From contig JAJTUP010000001.1 in NCBI GenBank assembly GCA_021399435.1, positions 2,356,001-2,420,000 on the forward strand: DNA of 64,000 nucleotides, given 5' to 3'. Within the stretch, counting starts at the first letter, position 1. Each line of letters opens with the position of its first letter. The notes under the pieces are model-generated. The model was not told the DNA's origin and did no database searches. It worked only from the letters and a program-made list of their open reading frames with translations. A program made the translations under genes and the position numbers. This document shows positions 9,832 through 20,748 of this stretch, piece after piece. The DNA comes from Diaporthe sp. PMI_573. Its lineage: Eukaryota > Ascomycota > Sordariomycetes > Diaporthales > Diaporthaceae.

Positions 9832-11859
9832 GCTACTCAGGAAAGAGAGAAAGAACATAGAAGGAGACTAAATGATCTATGTCTTCAACCTAGGATATAG
9901 ATGCTCATTGAAGTGGCCTGTTACTAAAAAGCCAAGTAGATGCCATATTTACCACACCACCAGCTACCATTCATATGATTACAGGCTTGACTATAGGAAA
10001 GCAGACGGGATCCCGTATTTTCATGTATCTGTGGCCGTATGTGCTTGAGTGACGAGGAAATCCACCACAGAGCGATGTTGCGATGTCCCACGTACGATTG
10101 GTTCAGTCAAGTAACTTTGGAAGCTCTCGCTCCTTTGACATTTAAAATGCTTCAGTAGGCCATGTGAGATGATCTGCGCATTTTGATATCATCCTATCAG
10201 GTTGCACACCTCACTGCGGTACATCCCTTATCACATGCCACGGGAAGCTCGCACGAAGAGGGTTTATAGACCAGTGACTGCTCAAGAATGCCCCAGAATG
10301 GAATCACACACGGTCAGTCCTTTCTACCTAAGTATCTGTAGACAATTCTGCTTAATCTTCAAGTTATGCATCCAAGTGTCTCGTTCAAGGATCGGTCGTG
10401 GTTGGTATCCACACCGCCCTTCTCAGCAAGACAACAAGGGATATTTCGCACAGCTCATTGACAATCAATCAAGACTGACCTCACAGTAGCAACGTGAGCT
10501 GATGAACAATGTCCATAGACCACGCTGCACTTGAGTCGTCAACAAAGACCTATCACTATGACCAGCCGCATTGATATCAAGGTTCAATTGGAAACACTGT
10601 TTACTCGGGCACGATCTCGTGTGTGGTAGCCAACAGCCATGTCATGAGATTACGCTGCAGTAGTTCACTCATCTTTTCTCCTCGGGAATACATACGCTGT
10701 TTGGGCCTCCGGATCGATAGTGCATGCATAGAAGAGGTGGGGGATCAGTCTAAAGACGTGGGCAGAAGGGAAGTGATTATTGCAAGCCTTGGATTAGATA
10801 CTTACTAAGGAAGGTAAGCGAGAAGTCGTGTTCCAAGGTCGTGAAGACCGTGTCATGCGCCTCACTACGCATAATGGGGGCGACTTCACTGTGGATGCGC
10901 GAGTCTGTTGATAACTGTGTATCAAAGCACAGAATTAGTCCACACAGGGCGACATTAGGCAGGGAGTCCCAGCAGTCTTCGTCGAGCTCATTTCATGAAT
11001 CATCGGGGTCGTCGTGGTGGCAGACTCCATCGTCGTCCTCACCCCCGCCGACCGTGCAGTACTTTTGGGCAGAAGAAATTGTGAGTTCAAGAGTACTCAA
11101 AACCTGGAAAGTATAGGGACCGGCACAATCTCACGCCAGTTAAAATACGACTGGACAACCCAAGAAGGAATGTCACTTGTGTGAAATGCATTTCGCTCGT
11201 CAAGTGAATCGTTCAGAGATCTGGTTCGAATGCAGTAAATTGAACTCAAGAGATTAGCGGGCGAATTTTGTGATTTGGCTTCTGAGCATTGAGACTAAAG
11301 CAAAACGGATCCGGTGTGGCTTTACACCTGTCCGAGACCGCGAAGTCGTTAGGCTAGCCAAACATTTTGGCCAGCCTTGATTAACCATCGATCACGATGT
11401 CCAAAATCTATGAAGGCAGGGCGATCTCGATCAAGATTATTTCATGAGATCCCAGTGTTTGCGCGGTGAGCACATAATTTCTCGGAGTATTGACAATTCT
11501 CCGTTTCTGGAGGGCAGGAACATCGTCTCAGACATTCAAAAGACGGTGAACCTAACAGCGACGCTCGGTGATGCTGGACGCGCGGCGTGACGACACGAAG
11601 GCTTTGTGTCGTCCACCCATTCAGGTGGGTGAATGAGCATCGACTGTAAAGTCGGTCACGCCATCTCATATTTTGTTCAGTCCGGGCAATGTCTACGCCG
11701 AGATATGGAGGTTCTACTGAACATAAAAGCCGCTACCCCCCCCCCCCTCGAACAGTAGAGTGTTTGGATCGCTTCCTCGGAGTCTCCAAGCTCAGAGAAC
11801 ACCATCAGCATTTGAATACATCAAATTCATGATCATCATATGACGGCAAAGTCAACACA
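9832..11859. other. 2-kb intergenic region, no gene seen
   Basis: No convincing coding frame or RNA gene. A C run lies at about 11737-11746, about 115 bp upstream of the secreted-peptide start. A GGTTCGAAT-like string near 11222 is not in a tRNA fold. Confidence 0.5.
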
Positions 11860-12086
11860 ATGAGATTTCTTCCTACGTTCCTGGTCATAGGCCTTTCAGC
11901 GGTCGTATATGCCCAGGTAGTCTGTTATTACAGCTAGTAAGTACGAACAACGAACGGCAACTCATGTGTGCGCCGCGCAGTGATAACTCCGCAGGAGAGT
12001 TTTGCCAGTGTGAGGATGGATGTTTTGCTATTGGAACGAACATGGAGATATGTAACCCACCGGGGGACCAGATCACTTGTCCTTGA
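11860..12086 (+). CDS. Small secreted cysteine-rich peptide (effector-like), 60 aa
   Basis: join(11860..11936,11981..12086) encodes 60 residues. It starts MRFLPTFLVIGLSAVVYA, a textbook signal peptide (basic n-region, hydrophobic core, small residue at the cleavage site). The predicted mature part of about 42 residues has six cysteines (C23, then FCQCEDGC, EIC and ITC) and ends CP. The intron uses a canonical GTAAGT donor and GCAG acceptor, splits a tyrosine codon, and is short (44 nt). Without splicing the first frame stops at once, and the splice restores an open cysteine-rich frame, which is the main support. Small secreted cysteine-rich proteins of fungi often act outside the cell as effectors or antimicrobials; that role is inference. 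No family recognised. Confidence 0.6.
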
Positions 12087-12746
12087 GAATAGGGGCGTCG
12101 ATGTATTCTCTTATCATCTGAAACCAGTGGAGCTTCTGGGGTAGTTCCAATCCCATACGCGTCGATGTAGGGAGAACACCACCATTCATTAAGAGTCAAC
12201 AATTTGCAAGGCCATGAAGAAGATGAGTATAGTCTGAATTGCTCTGTCAATTACGCATATTTCCAGACAAATTGCCAAGTATGCAGAAGCATCGTCCAGT
12301 CTATTCCTACTCAGTGAAATAGCCAAGTGCGTCGACGTGGCCGTAGGAAATGGGCCGGAAAAGCAGCATGGGCTCTAAAGTTTAACAACTTTTGCAGTGT
12401 CACAAATTGACAAGCGAAAATTACTTAGTAATTGGTGTGCATTCTACCACTTCAGGCAAATCTGCTGGGCGCATGTTTTTACTTGGATATTTGAGTCTGA
12501 ACACGAAATCCCAGTCTCCGGCTCTGATAATGTCGCACAGAAGCAAGTATGCATTGTTGCGTTACGTGCACAGCACAGCCCTGAGCAAGAGACTTTCCAG
12601 GCTGCAGAAGCAGCTTTCAGGTGGTGATATATTTACTCTGAAATATGTGCAGGGCGATCTGCATGCGCAGAAAGCCCATAATATGTACAACTAAACGCGA
12701 TCCCACCCCCCATCACCATGACATCTCATGTAAGCTCTGGCTGGTT
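12087..12746. other. Intergenic between secreted peptide and DUF1996 gene
   Basis: A short plus-strand stretch at about 12185-12310 (LNCSVNYAYFQTNCQVC) and a frame at 12397-12627 look mildly coding. A good acceptor (TTTTGCAG at about 12398) lies between them, but no complete gene can be built. Confidence 0.4.
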
Positions 12747-13858
12747 TTAAGCCCGGGCCATGCGAGACCGGGATGTCCAGCCCATCACGGAACGCTTGCT
12801 CATCTGGCTGACAGACTCGGCGTAGTCGCTGGTTCCGTTGTCGGGGTCCGCATCGCTGGGAGAGCAGGTAGGCTTGGTACCGGCAGAACCGAGCTTGCCG
12901 TCGACGGCATAGTAGTGGTACTTGTAGTCGGCAGCAGTGGCGTCGACCATGTTCTGAGCAGCGTCCTCAGTCCAGCCCATGATGCTAGATATGTTGGTTA
13001 GCTTCTAGTAAATTGGCAAGCAACTCCAGCGAGGGGACTCACAAGTCACCGTGGCTAGACCAGGCGTTGCCACTGGCCAGCTTGATTGGCGCGGTGCCGC
13101 TCCACCCGTCGGGCAGGGCCTTGCGCAGGTCGTAGCGGATGGAGAAACGCAGCTGGGGCATGGACTTGGAGCCCTCGGGGCACCAGTTGGTGGTGCCGTA
13201 GTCGCGGCTCTTGTACGCCGTCTCGAGCGTGTCCTCGTTGACGCACTGGGGGAAGTACAGCAGCGTCTGCAGGTGGGTGCTGCAGGTGGAGCTGGGGAAG
13301 CCGTTCTCGTCGGCCGAGATGCCGTCGTCGCCCTCGCACATCCACTCGACCTTGGCGTCCGCGGGGGAGTCGCCGGCGGTGGTCGCGGAGGCGGAACCCG
13401 CGACCATCTTCAGGTCCTGCGGGATGGGGATCTCGGCCGGCGTCTCGCCCAGGTTGTAGTAGGCCGAGAAGCGCATGGTGGGGACATAGTCGTATGTCTT
13501 GCCGTTGTCATTGGTGTACATGAGCGAAGGGACCCCTTGAGACGAAAGGATTAGTATGAGAACGAGGCAGGAGTAACGGCAATAAAGCGGGATTTCGTAA
13601 CTCACAGTAGACAGAGAAGTCGTTGGGGTTGTCAGCTGTAGTGCAGCCCTTCTGCAGCTCGGCGCTGGTTGTGGTTGAGGCAGTGACGGCATCAGAGCCA
13701 AAGAACGAGTGCATGTGTGATTTGCCATATTCGCCCGGGAACACGATAGGATCGACGTTCTTGTACATGAAAGGCGAGGCAACATTGGCCTGCGTGTATG
13801 CATAGGCGGCTGGCGCAATAGTGCTGCCAACGAGGGCGGCGCGGAGAAGAGAAGGCAT
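12747..13858 (-). CDS. Secreted DUF1996-domain protein
   Basis: complement(join(12747..12984,13043..13535,13606..13858)) gives 327 residues. The N-terminus MPSLLRAALVGSTIAPAAYA is a signal peptide. The DUF1996 landmarks follow: DPIVFPGEYGKSHMHSFFG, NDFSVYWVPSLMYTNDNGK, VEWMCEG, STHLQTLLYFPQCVN, MPQLRFSIRYDL and HGDFIMGW. Both introns have GTGAG donors and YAG acceptors with CTAAY-type branch sites, and restore conserved residues (YWVPSL; HGDF). DUF1996 proteins are common secreted proteins of ascomycetes; their biochemical function is not known to me. No GPI signal or cellulose-binding domain is seen at the C-terminus, which ends in a Ser/Arg-rich tail. Confidence 0.88.
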
Positions 13859-16212
13859 CCTGTGCTATCAACGAATGTACAAGGTAGAATGAGAATGAGA
13901 GAACGTCTGCAGGTCAGAGAGACGGAGACAGACAAAGACGAAGACAACGATTAAAACCACGAGCGAACTACTGAACAAAAGCTTGAATTGTCATATTGCT
14001 ATCGGGGACGAAGGCTTCACTTATATTGACCGTCATGCCCGGTCCGTCGGGCTCGCCCTGCTCACCTTGCCCCCTGCCAGCCCATCCTTCGGGATGAGAT
14101 TCGCTTCGAGATCATCTCTGTTAACCGATCCAGGGCCTGCATAGAGATACAATCTCCATTCCCTTGGCATTGTTCCGACTTGTCCCACTTTACTTCCTGA
14201 TCCTGCTAGTTAGGGAGAAAGAGCCGCGTGCTCCTCGCGGAGAAGAACAACGGGGATGCGAGAAAAGCGGAGAATACCAGAATGCACAGAGCTTTGAGGG
14301 AGAGAAATACGGGATTTTTTTGGCACGTACCGGGGTTGTACCGAGGTGTGAACATGGGAGCCGCAATGTGTAGCATTGCTAAGAGTCGTTTCGAAACATA
14401 GGGGGTGGAGCGCGGCTATATCTAGCCAGAAGGCCGCATGCTTGACGGGCCGCTTCGGACGATCCTCAAGGCCGATGATCCTCATCGACCGCAAGCGTCC
14501 GAGTTCCGAGTTGCTTCTCATCTCGGACGGGGAATTCTTTGAGGCATCACGGGGTTTTTGTCATATTCCCGAATCCAGGTGCAGGCATTCGCGCGACCTC
14601 GCTTGTGCCAGTGACCATCGCCGCCTGTCTGTGTCCATGATGGTGAATTGAAGAGGGCTCACACTTGGAATACCTTCAACCAAATCCTGTAGGCGTCCTT
14701 CAGGTGACAACCCGGGAGAGGCTGCATCATTTGAAACGAAGGGGGCCGCCAGCCACTAGCAAGTCCTCTCATTTTGATAACGTGCTGGGGACTTTGTTTG
14801 GGAAAAACAATCAAGCGCCAACATATTGCAGGGCCCCCCTAGCACTCAAGGTCCGCAAGGAGAATGGGGCAGCAAAAAGGTGGGCCTGGAAGGAAACACC
14901 AAACAAAAGGCGGGAAATACGCAGTGACAGGGGAATGGGACGAACCCAGACACGTCAAGCACTATTGATTTCTCGCGTAGAATCCCTGGCAGCGGCTACA
15001 CGGCAGCACGGCTGACAGTGAGCGGGCTCCTCCGTCTCAAGGAAGGAAATGAACGTCCCCATCTTGCCATGTCGGCTACAGACCGGCTCGATAGCTGTGA
15101 ACCCCTTAAGCCCGACTGTACTTGACCATAGCAGGCTCAAAACGATGCACGGGTGGTTCTGTTCCTAGAGCTGCAGCGCTCAACGAGCCATGACGCGAAC
15201 AGAATGAGGGAGCAACATTGAACCTAGTCGAGCTGTCGAGAGTTGACGTTGCTTTTCGGGTCAAAATTCCACAGCCCTACATCTAGTCCTCGTGGTGCAT
15301 GGCGCAAGTAGTATCCTTGAGTTCAAGGATGATAGCGGATTGAAAGAGGGAGCAGAGACAAGTGCAGCTTGGCTTGGGGTACTGATAGGAGCTGTAGTTG
15401 CGAATATTGAATGTTTGGTTGCTGTGTGCAGGCAAATCAAGTGCTTGCCCCTCCGAACGACTTGTTCTCGGCCTGTTCGAAGCAATTCCACGTCCTTGAG
15501 GGGGGCAGGCTGGTAGAACAAGCCGTGCTGATGTTCCAGACGGAGTAATACCTGGACATCCTGCGACGAGGCATATTTCGAATCAACCGTGGATAATATA
15601 GTGGAAAGACCAGAAGAACATGGGATGATGTCAAAGTCAGCCTTAAAAGGATATCGCATTGTATTATAGCCTGACAAGCATGATACTAAACACCTAGCCT
15701 TGGGAGCCGTCGTTGCTCCCGAGGTTGAGGCTGAAAAGCGTTGGCTCCATCCTGCGTTCCAGTGAGGCACCACAGTACAATGTAGTGACCTCAATTGGCC
15801 TTGGCCCGAGCGTCCCGCCGACCCCGCCAAGTGGTGGGCCCTGTCAGGATGGCCTGAACCCTGCGCACCTGCCCAAGCAAGCAGCAGTCGGCGCGAGCTC
15901 ATTGTGATCCAGCCTTCTGGTATCGGATTGGAGACATCCCAAGAAGCGCTAAATCGGCACCGCGACAACATTCATGTTTGCATTCACCTCAGCTGACCGA
16001 AGGCGCGCCTATCATCCCATGATGCCAAAGCCGCCCCATCGACTCCGAATTTCGAATTGACTACAACGCCATCATCTGCGACAACAGCGCACGTCCAAAT
16101 CGCGACCTAGTATGACGCGACGCGACAACCACCACCACCATATCGCAGACGTTACGGCTGCTCGCGCTTCCGCTTGCTCGGGTCGCAACACCAACCACTG
16201 CCCCAGTCTGAG
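13859..16212. other. 2.35-kb intergenic region, no gene supported
   Basis: The longest frame (minus, 15261-15971) has no recognisable motif, biased composition or splice support and I treat it as chance. The last 200 bp are the CA/CG-rich leader of the next gene. Confidence 0.5.
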
Positions 16213-19200
16213 ATGAATGGTGGGGGAGAAAAGGGAGACAAGGCGCACATTCTGGGTGCTCGCGCCAACGGCAGAACATATCTGCCATCATTTGCTCCCA
16301 ACGCCACTGCCGACGCGACAAGCAAGACCAACGGCGTGCCAGACAAGGAAAACACATCAGCAGCAATGGCCAGTGGCGCGCATTCACGCAAACCAAGTGC
16401 GAGCTCGCTCCCCGATGCGCCCGAATCCTCGCGCATTCCCCGACCATCCTCCCGCGCGAGCCCTCCAACGCGTCGACCCTTCACAATCAATGAAGCCACA
16501 GACTGGGCCAAGTCTCGACTGGCCCAGGGCTCACCTAGCCCGGCACCCCGACCCACGCGTCCGGGCTCTGTGAACTCCGATCACAGGCCTTTACCTGGCT
16601 TGTTTACCCAGAGGCCGATAGATTTGGGCCGTCTCGGCAACAAGCGCCCCGCGGCTCGTCGGGACGGGACCTTCACCTCAAAGGACAGTTTCGGGTCCTC
16701 GTCACATAAGGGAGACGAATCGGATAGTGAGCTCGACCGCAAGCTTAAGCAGTTTGAGGAGGACGAGAAGATAATCAAATCCATGAAGGAAGACAAGAAG
16801 GGCCTGTTCATCAAGCCCAAATTCGGCACAAATGGCACTGGAACCAATACCAAACCAAGTTATGCCACAAGCAATGGCGGATTTGGTGACGGTGGTCCAG
16901 ACGGCAAGGAATCTCGCCAGTCATGGGCTTTCGCTGAAACAGGGTATGCTAGACCCGATTGGATCAAGCAATTCAAATCGGAAGAGCAGGCTTTGGATTT
17001 CGCCCCGGGCAGGCAGTCAAGGATAGAGGGATTTTCGAGCTTTGGAAATCGCGTTACTGGCTCGAAGAGGAAATCGACAAGTCAGGGTCGACCAGAGCCC
17101 GATGAACCTGCGTCGGCGATTCCACGCCCAGCCACAGTGGCGCCGATCCACTCCCCAAACAAGAGTTACGCCTGGCAAGTTGATGAGGACTTCACAGCTG
17201 GAGACTTGCAGGTTTCCACCAGCCCCCCTGTAAGATTCGGGCGTGCCAACACGAAGTTGGACGAAATCAGGAAGCTAGAGATCGATGCCGAGCTCGACTA
17301 TCCCATTGAGAATAATCGCTTCGTGCCGCAGCGCACAAATACAAAACTCGACGAGATTTTGCAACGGGAGAAGGACGCGGAGCGCAGGTATCCGATTCCC
17401 AGGATCGAGGAGCCGAGTGCAGAACCAGCTGATGAGCTGTTCACGAGTGCCGAAACGAGGAAGCCAACTACAACGCCAAAATTGGTAGAGTCCGGCGGAG
17501 AATCCCAACGCTCACTGGGGAATTATGGTCCTCCCAAAGAGGCTCATCCGTCGACACGACTGAATGAAATCATGGAGAGACGAGTCTTCCGCTCGCCTTC
17601 ACCACAGGCTGAAGTGAAGGACAGCCTCGGGCGATCGCATCAAACCAGCCCACCTATCAGTCACGAATCCAAAACGCAACCGCACAAGCACGACTACACT
17701 GGGATGGATGGTGAAAGGATCCCCAACACGCCCGTCACAATTTACAGAAACAGGTCCCCGACTCAGCCCACTAATGAGCAGAACGGGCCCAATCCGAGCA
17801 CAACCTCCAACGTGGTAGAACCTGCCACAGGTGTGCCTCAAGCAAAGGAGGATTCTCATGATCTTCTCCGAAGGCTGGCTAGGGTTTCAAGCAACAGCCC
17901 CATTGCCAGCCCTGCTGGGGAGGGAGGGGCGGATAAAGCTCAGGAAGAGGACAGACGCGCACTGTCGAATCCAGGAAGAACAGAACTGGTCGTCGGAGGA
18001 GTGAATACGACGGACAAGACGACTGAATCAGGCCAGAAATTGCCATCGTCGCTGGGCACGAACAGATCTAATGCTCTGAGCAAGCCCACAGTTGGATTTG
18101 CAGGCATCTCTCGGACGCCATCCACTAAGAGTATGTCGTCAACGCAGAGCAGAGCATCCGCAGATCCAACTGCACGAATTGAGGGCGAGATGAAACTTTT
18201 CGCGCTCATGGATAACATGTCGGAGCGTGGATCAGTCAGGGCTCCATCACCTCGGCCGGACATCGAGTCTGAACCTGAGGACGACGTGGGGAAGGAAGAT
18301 GAGACACCTCGGGCCCCGAAATTCGATCCTCTGTCTATGCCTACTCCGCAAGTAACGGGCGCATACGTTGAAACCCCGGTGACTGTCAAGACTGAGCCAG
18401 TCCAGATCAAAGAGGAAACGGCTGTATCGACTCGAGAGCCAGAAAAGAGGGCTAGTTTTCAGACTCGAGACACAAGCACCTCGCCACGCTCATCCAAGTC
18501 AGACGGCCAGCGAGCCCACGGGCGGACCAATTCCCTGTCGAAGTTGCGGCGGTCGAGGTCAACTCCGCGCAAGCGCTTTCCATTGAAAAACTCAGTCAAG
18601 CCGCCTACTGTGGAGGAAGACCTAAAGCAAATCCATTTGAGCAACAACATTGACGAATCTACGACGGATGACTTTGATGACTTCGTGCTTGCTTCCATGA
18701 AATCTGAGGAGGCCGGGAACGGAGTATCCGACTCAGAAGATGCGGATATCCTGCCGCAAGACAAGGAATTGATGAGGATGATAGACATGGGTAAGGCTTT
18801 GAGTACAGGTCTTGCTAGCATCCGGCAGGCCAAGAAGGGCATCGGACGTCTCGAAGATCGAGTTGCACAGTCCGAGCAAGCTCCCCATTCTGCCAAGAAC
18901 GACACTACGAGCCACGAGGCTCACTGCTCGAGTTGCCCCGAATGCAGTGCCAGTCAACAAAGCAGTAGCTTGTCGGCTCACGTGGCTTTGCCAGTGCCCG
19001 CGTTATGGCGCACACAGCCCAGATTGAGACTCACTTGGCTTGGGACGCTGCTGCTCCTGCTGACGTCCTGGTACTTGTTGGAGAACACCTTCTATGAACG
19101 CTGGGGTAGGCAGTATGTATGCTACCGTGGTTCACCGTGCAACTGGTCCCCCGACCAGCCTGACTACGGCTACGTGGTGCCTGTCAAGCTCGACGAATGG

Positions 19201-19581
19201 CTCACTGGCGGCATCGTCCGCCCACATGCGGCCCGCTGGCTGCAGGAAGCCTCAGACCTATACGCGGATTTTGACGACTGGTGGACGGGAACAGACCTCC
19301 GCGATGTCAGATTCGGGGCCATCTCAGACCCCGCCAAGAGAGAGCAGTACTTCCGGCGCATTGACAAGAAGGGGCTGCGGCCAGCGTGGAAGCCCCCACC
19401 GGCATACCGGGCCATGTTCGAGGCTTTGGAGCGAGAAGCGCTGGCGGAGGACGAGGCTGAGGCTCGTGGCGAGTCAGAATACGGCCGACCGGGCAGTCTT
19501 GCTGATGAGAGGATGGGTAAAGACCATGTACTCCCCAAGACCTCGGAGGACCAGGAATCGCCACGAATTATCTGGTTCTGA
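16213..19581 (+). CDS. Large disordered single-pass membrane protein, uncharacterised
   Basis: Single-exon protein of 1122 residues from the ATG at 16213; the frame extends upstream but without ATG. Residues 1 to about 930 are Ser/Pro/Lys-rich and look disordered, with an acidic-basic helix (DRKLKQFEEDEKIIKSMKED) and a short repeat NTKLDEI...DAE..YPI (about 17248 and 17338, with a weaker third copy near 17552). Near residue 940 is one clear membrane helix (LTWLGTLLLLLTSWYLL). A folded C-terminal region follows with CYRGSPCNWSPDQPDYGY and a Trp/Asp-rich stretch. A long soluble N-terminal domain, one late helix and a short folded tail resemble a tail-proximal nuclear-envelope or ER membrane protein, but I do not recognise the family. 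No signal peptide. Confidence 0.8.
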   Translation: MNGGGEKGDKAHILGARANGRTYLPSFAPNATADATSKTNGVPDKENTSAAMASGAHSRKPSASSLPDAPESSRIPRPSSRASPPTRRPFTINEATDWAKSRLAQGSPSPAPRPTRPGSVNSDHRPLPGLFTQRPIDLGRLGNKRPAARRDGTFTSKDSFGSSSHKGDESDSELDRKLKQFEEDEKIIKSMKEDKKGLFIKPKFGTNGTGTNTKPSYATSNGGFGDGGPDGKESRQSWAFAETGYARPDWIKQFKSEEQALDFAPGRQSRIEGFSSFGNRVTGSKRKSTSQGRPEPDEPASAIPRPATVAPIHSPNKSYAWQVDEDFTAGDLQVSTSPPVRFGRANTKLDEIRKLEIDAELDYPIENNRFVPQRTNTKLDEILQREKDAERRYPIPRIEEPSAEPADELFTSAETRKPTTTPKLVESGGESQRSLGNYGPPKEAHPSTRLNEIMERRVFRSPSPQAEVKDSLGRSHQTSPPISHESKTQPHKHDYTGMDGERIPNTPVTIYRNRSPTQPTNEQNGPNPSTTSNVVEPATGVPQAKEDSHDLLRRLARVSSNSPIASPAGEGGADKAQEEDRRALSNPGRTELVVGGVNTTDKTTESGQKLPSSLGTNRSNALSKPTVGFAGISRTPSTKSMSSTQSRASADPTARIEGEMKLFALMDNMSERGSVRAPSPRPDIESEPEDDVGKEDETPRAPKFDPLSMPTPQVTGAYVETPVTVKTEPVQIKEETAVSTREPEKRASFQTRDTSTSPRSSKSDGQRAHGRTNSLSKLRRSRSTPRKRFPLKNSVKPPTVEEDLKQIHLSNNIDESTTDDFDDFVLASMKSEEAGNGVSDSEDADILPQDKELMRMIDMGKALSTGLASIRQAKKGIGRLEDRVAQSEQAPHSAKNDTTSHEAHCSSCPECSASQQSSSLSAHVALPVPALWRTQPRLRLTWLGTLLLLLTSWYLLENTFYERWGRQYVCYRGSPCNWSPDQPDYGYVVPVKLDEWLTGGIVRPHAARWLQEASDLYADFDDWWTGTDLRDVRFGAISDPAKREQYFRRIDKKGLRPAWKPPPAYRAMFEALEREALAEDEAEARGESEYGRPGSLADERMGKDHVLPKTSEDQESPRIIWF

Positions 19582-20748
19582 TGCAAAGCCTAATCTTTCG
19601 TACGGGCAGCCATGTAGGACTCAAAGTCCTGGTCCTTTCAGATTCTTCCGCCCTGTACCACACATTTCACCTACCCACCCGAAGCCGAATCGCCCACCCG
19701 ACTCGGTATTTCATCATCTGCACAAACACCGCGGATGTGAGCTTCTGCGGACTCTTGTTGCTTCTTAATATTTGCGCCATGAAGGGCAAGGGACTCATCT
19801 TATGGCGTTTACTTTGCTTTAACAATGCGTGGAGTTGGCGGCTTAGCCCTGGTTTTTATTCTTTCACTCGACCATGGCGCATAATTTCCCCGGCCTCGGA
19901 CCGGACGAAAGGAGACGAGAAGAGGGAAGGAAGTGCTACTAGCATGCGTGGCGGAGAGAGCCGGCTTCATGTAGTCGGTGTACCGCATCACGCAACAGCA
20001 ATTGAACCGCGCTCATCACGCGATTGGGGAATACCAGCATGAGCGAATTCTCCATCATATCAACCATGTCATTTCAATTTCCCAGACGATTTGAGCTCTT
20101 CTATTGCTCCGCCGTTTTTAGCGGCAAAGCAATATCAAGGAGATCCCGGGTGGTTAGTATTGGTCAATGTACAGATGGGAAGTGTCTGCTGCCTGCCCGT
20201 CAACGAACTCGGGCCCTTCTGTTCTTTCGCTGTTTAGAGCGGCGAGGATTGACGTGGTGGTCTTCGTTGAGCAGAGTGGTGGACTGGTGTTCTGTGACAC
20301 GTCCGAGCTGTCCTAGCTGTTGCGATGAGAAGGCTTTGGGGTGTGCCTCTGACTGGATGTCATTGTAGCTGAGGAGGGCTTCGTTCTGAGACGAAGTCCT
20401 TGATGGCTGAGGCTCGCTTGACTGGTCACTGTAGGAAAATATCCCAGCCATCAATGTACAAAATAAATCAAAAGGGCATGCAAAGCCAAGCACGTGTCTA
20501 TTGTTTTTGGGTATCTCTCGCGACGTGAAACACCATGACTTGATGATCCTGAACCGCCAATACAAACGCCGCTCAACCAAAAGCATCCGAACTCCATGCT
20601 TCCACTAATTGATCAGCCCACATGCGCCAGTACCGAAGCATACCTGAGCCCCAGGAAGATGCGAAGCAGGAGGAGAAATGGCTCGCTGTCAAAAAAAACG
20701 CCAAAACACCACCTCTCGCCGTCAATCGCCGCGTCGGCAGTGTCCTCT
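19582..20748. other. Convergent intergenic region
   Basis: 3' flanks of the membrane-protein gene and the nucleotidyltransferase-like gene; no frame with motif or splice support. Confidence 0.5.

Noticed and set aside
11160..11260. GGTTCGAAT string as a tRNA T-loop
   Set aside because: No acceptor stem, anticodon arm or box A at the right distance.
11885..12250. 121-codon minus-strand frame
   Set aside because: Fully antisense to the secreted cysteine-rich gene, whose signal peptide and splice are far better supported.
14164..14373. Frame with a hydrophobic start, possible secreted peptide
   Set aside because: It opens with TTG rather than ATG and lacks cysteines or a cleavage site.
15261..15971. 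236-codon minus-strand frame
   Set aside because: No motif, no splice support, irregular composition; likely chance in GC-rich sequence.
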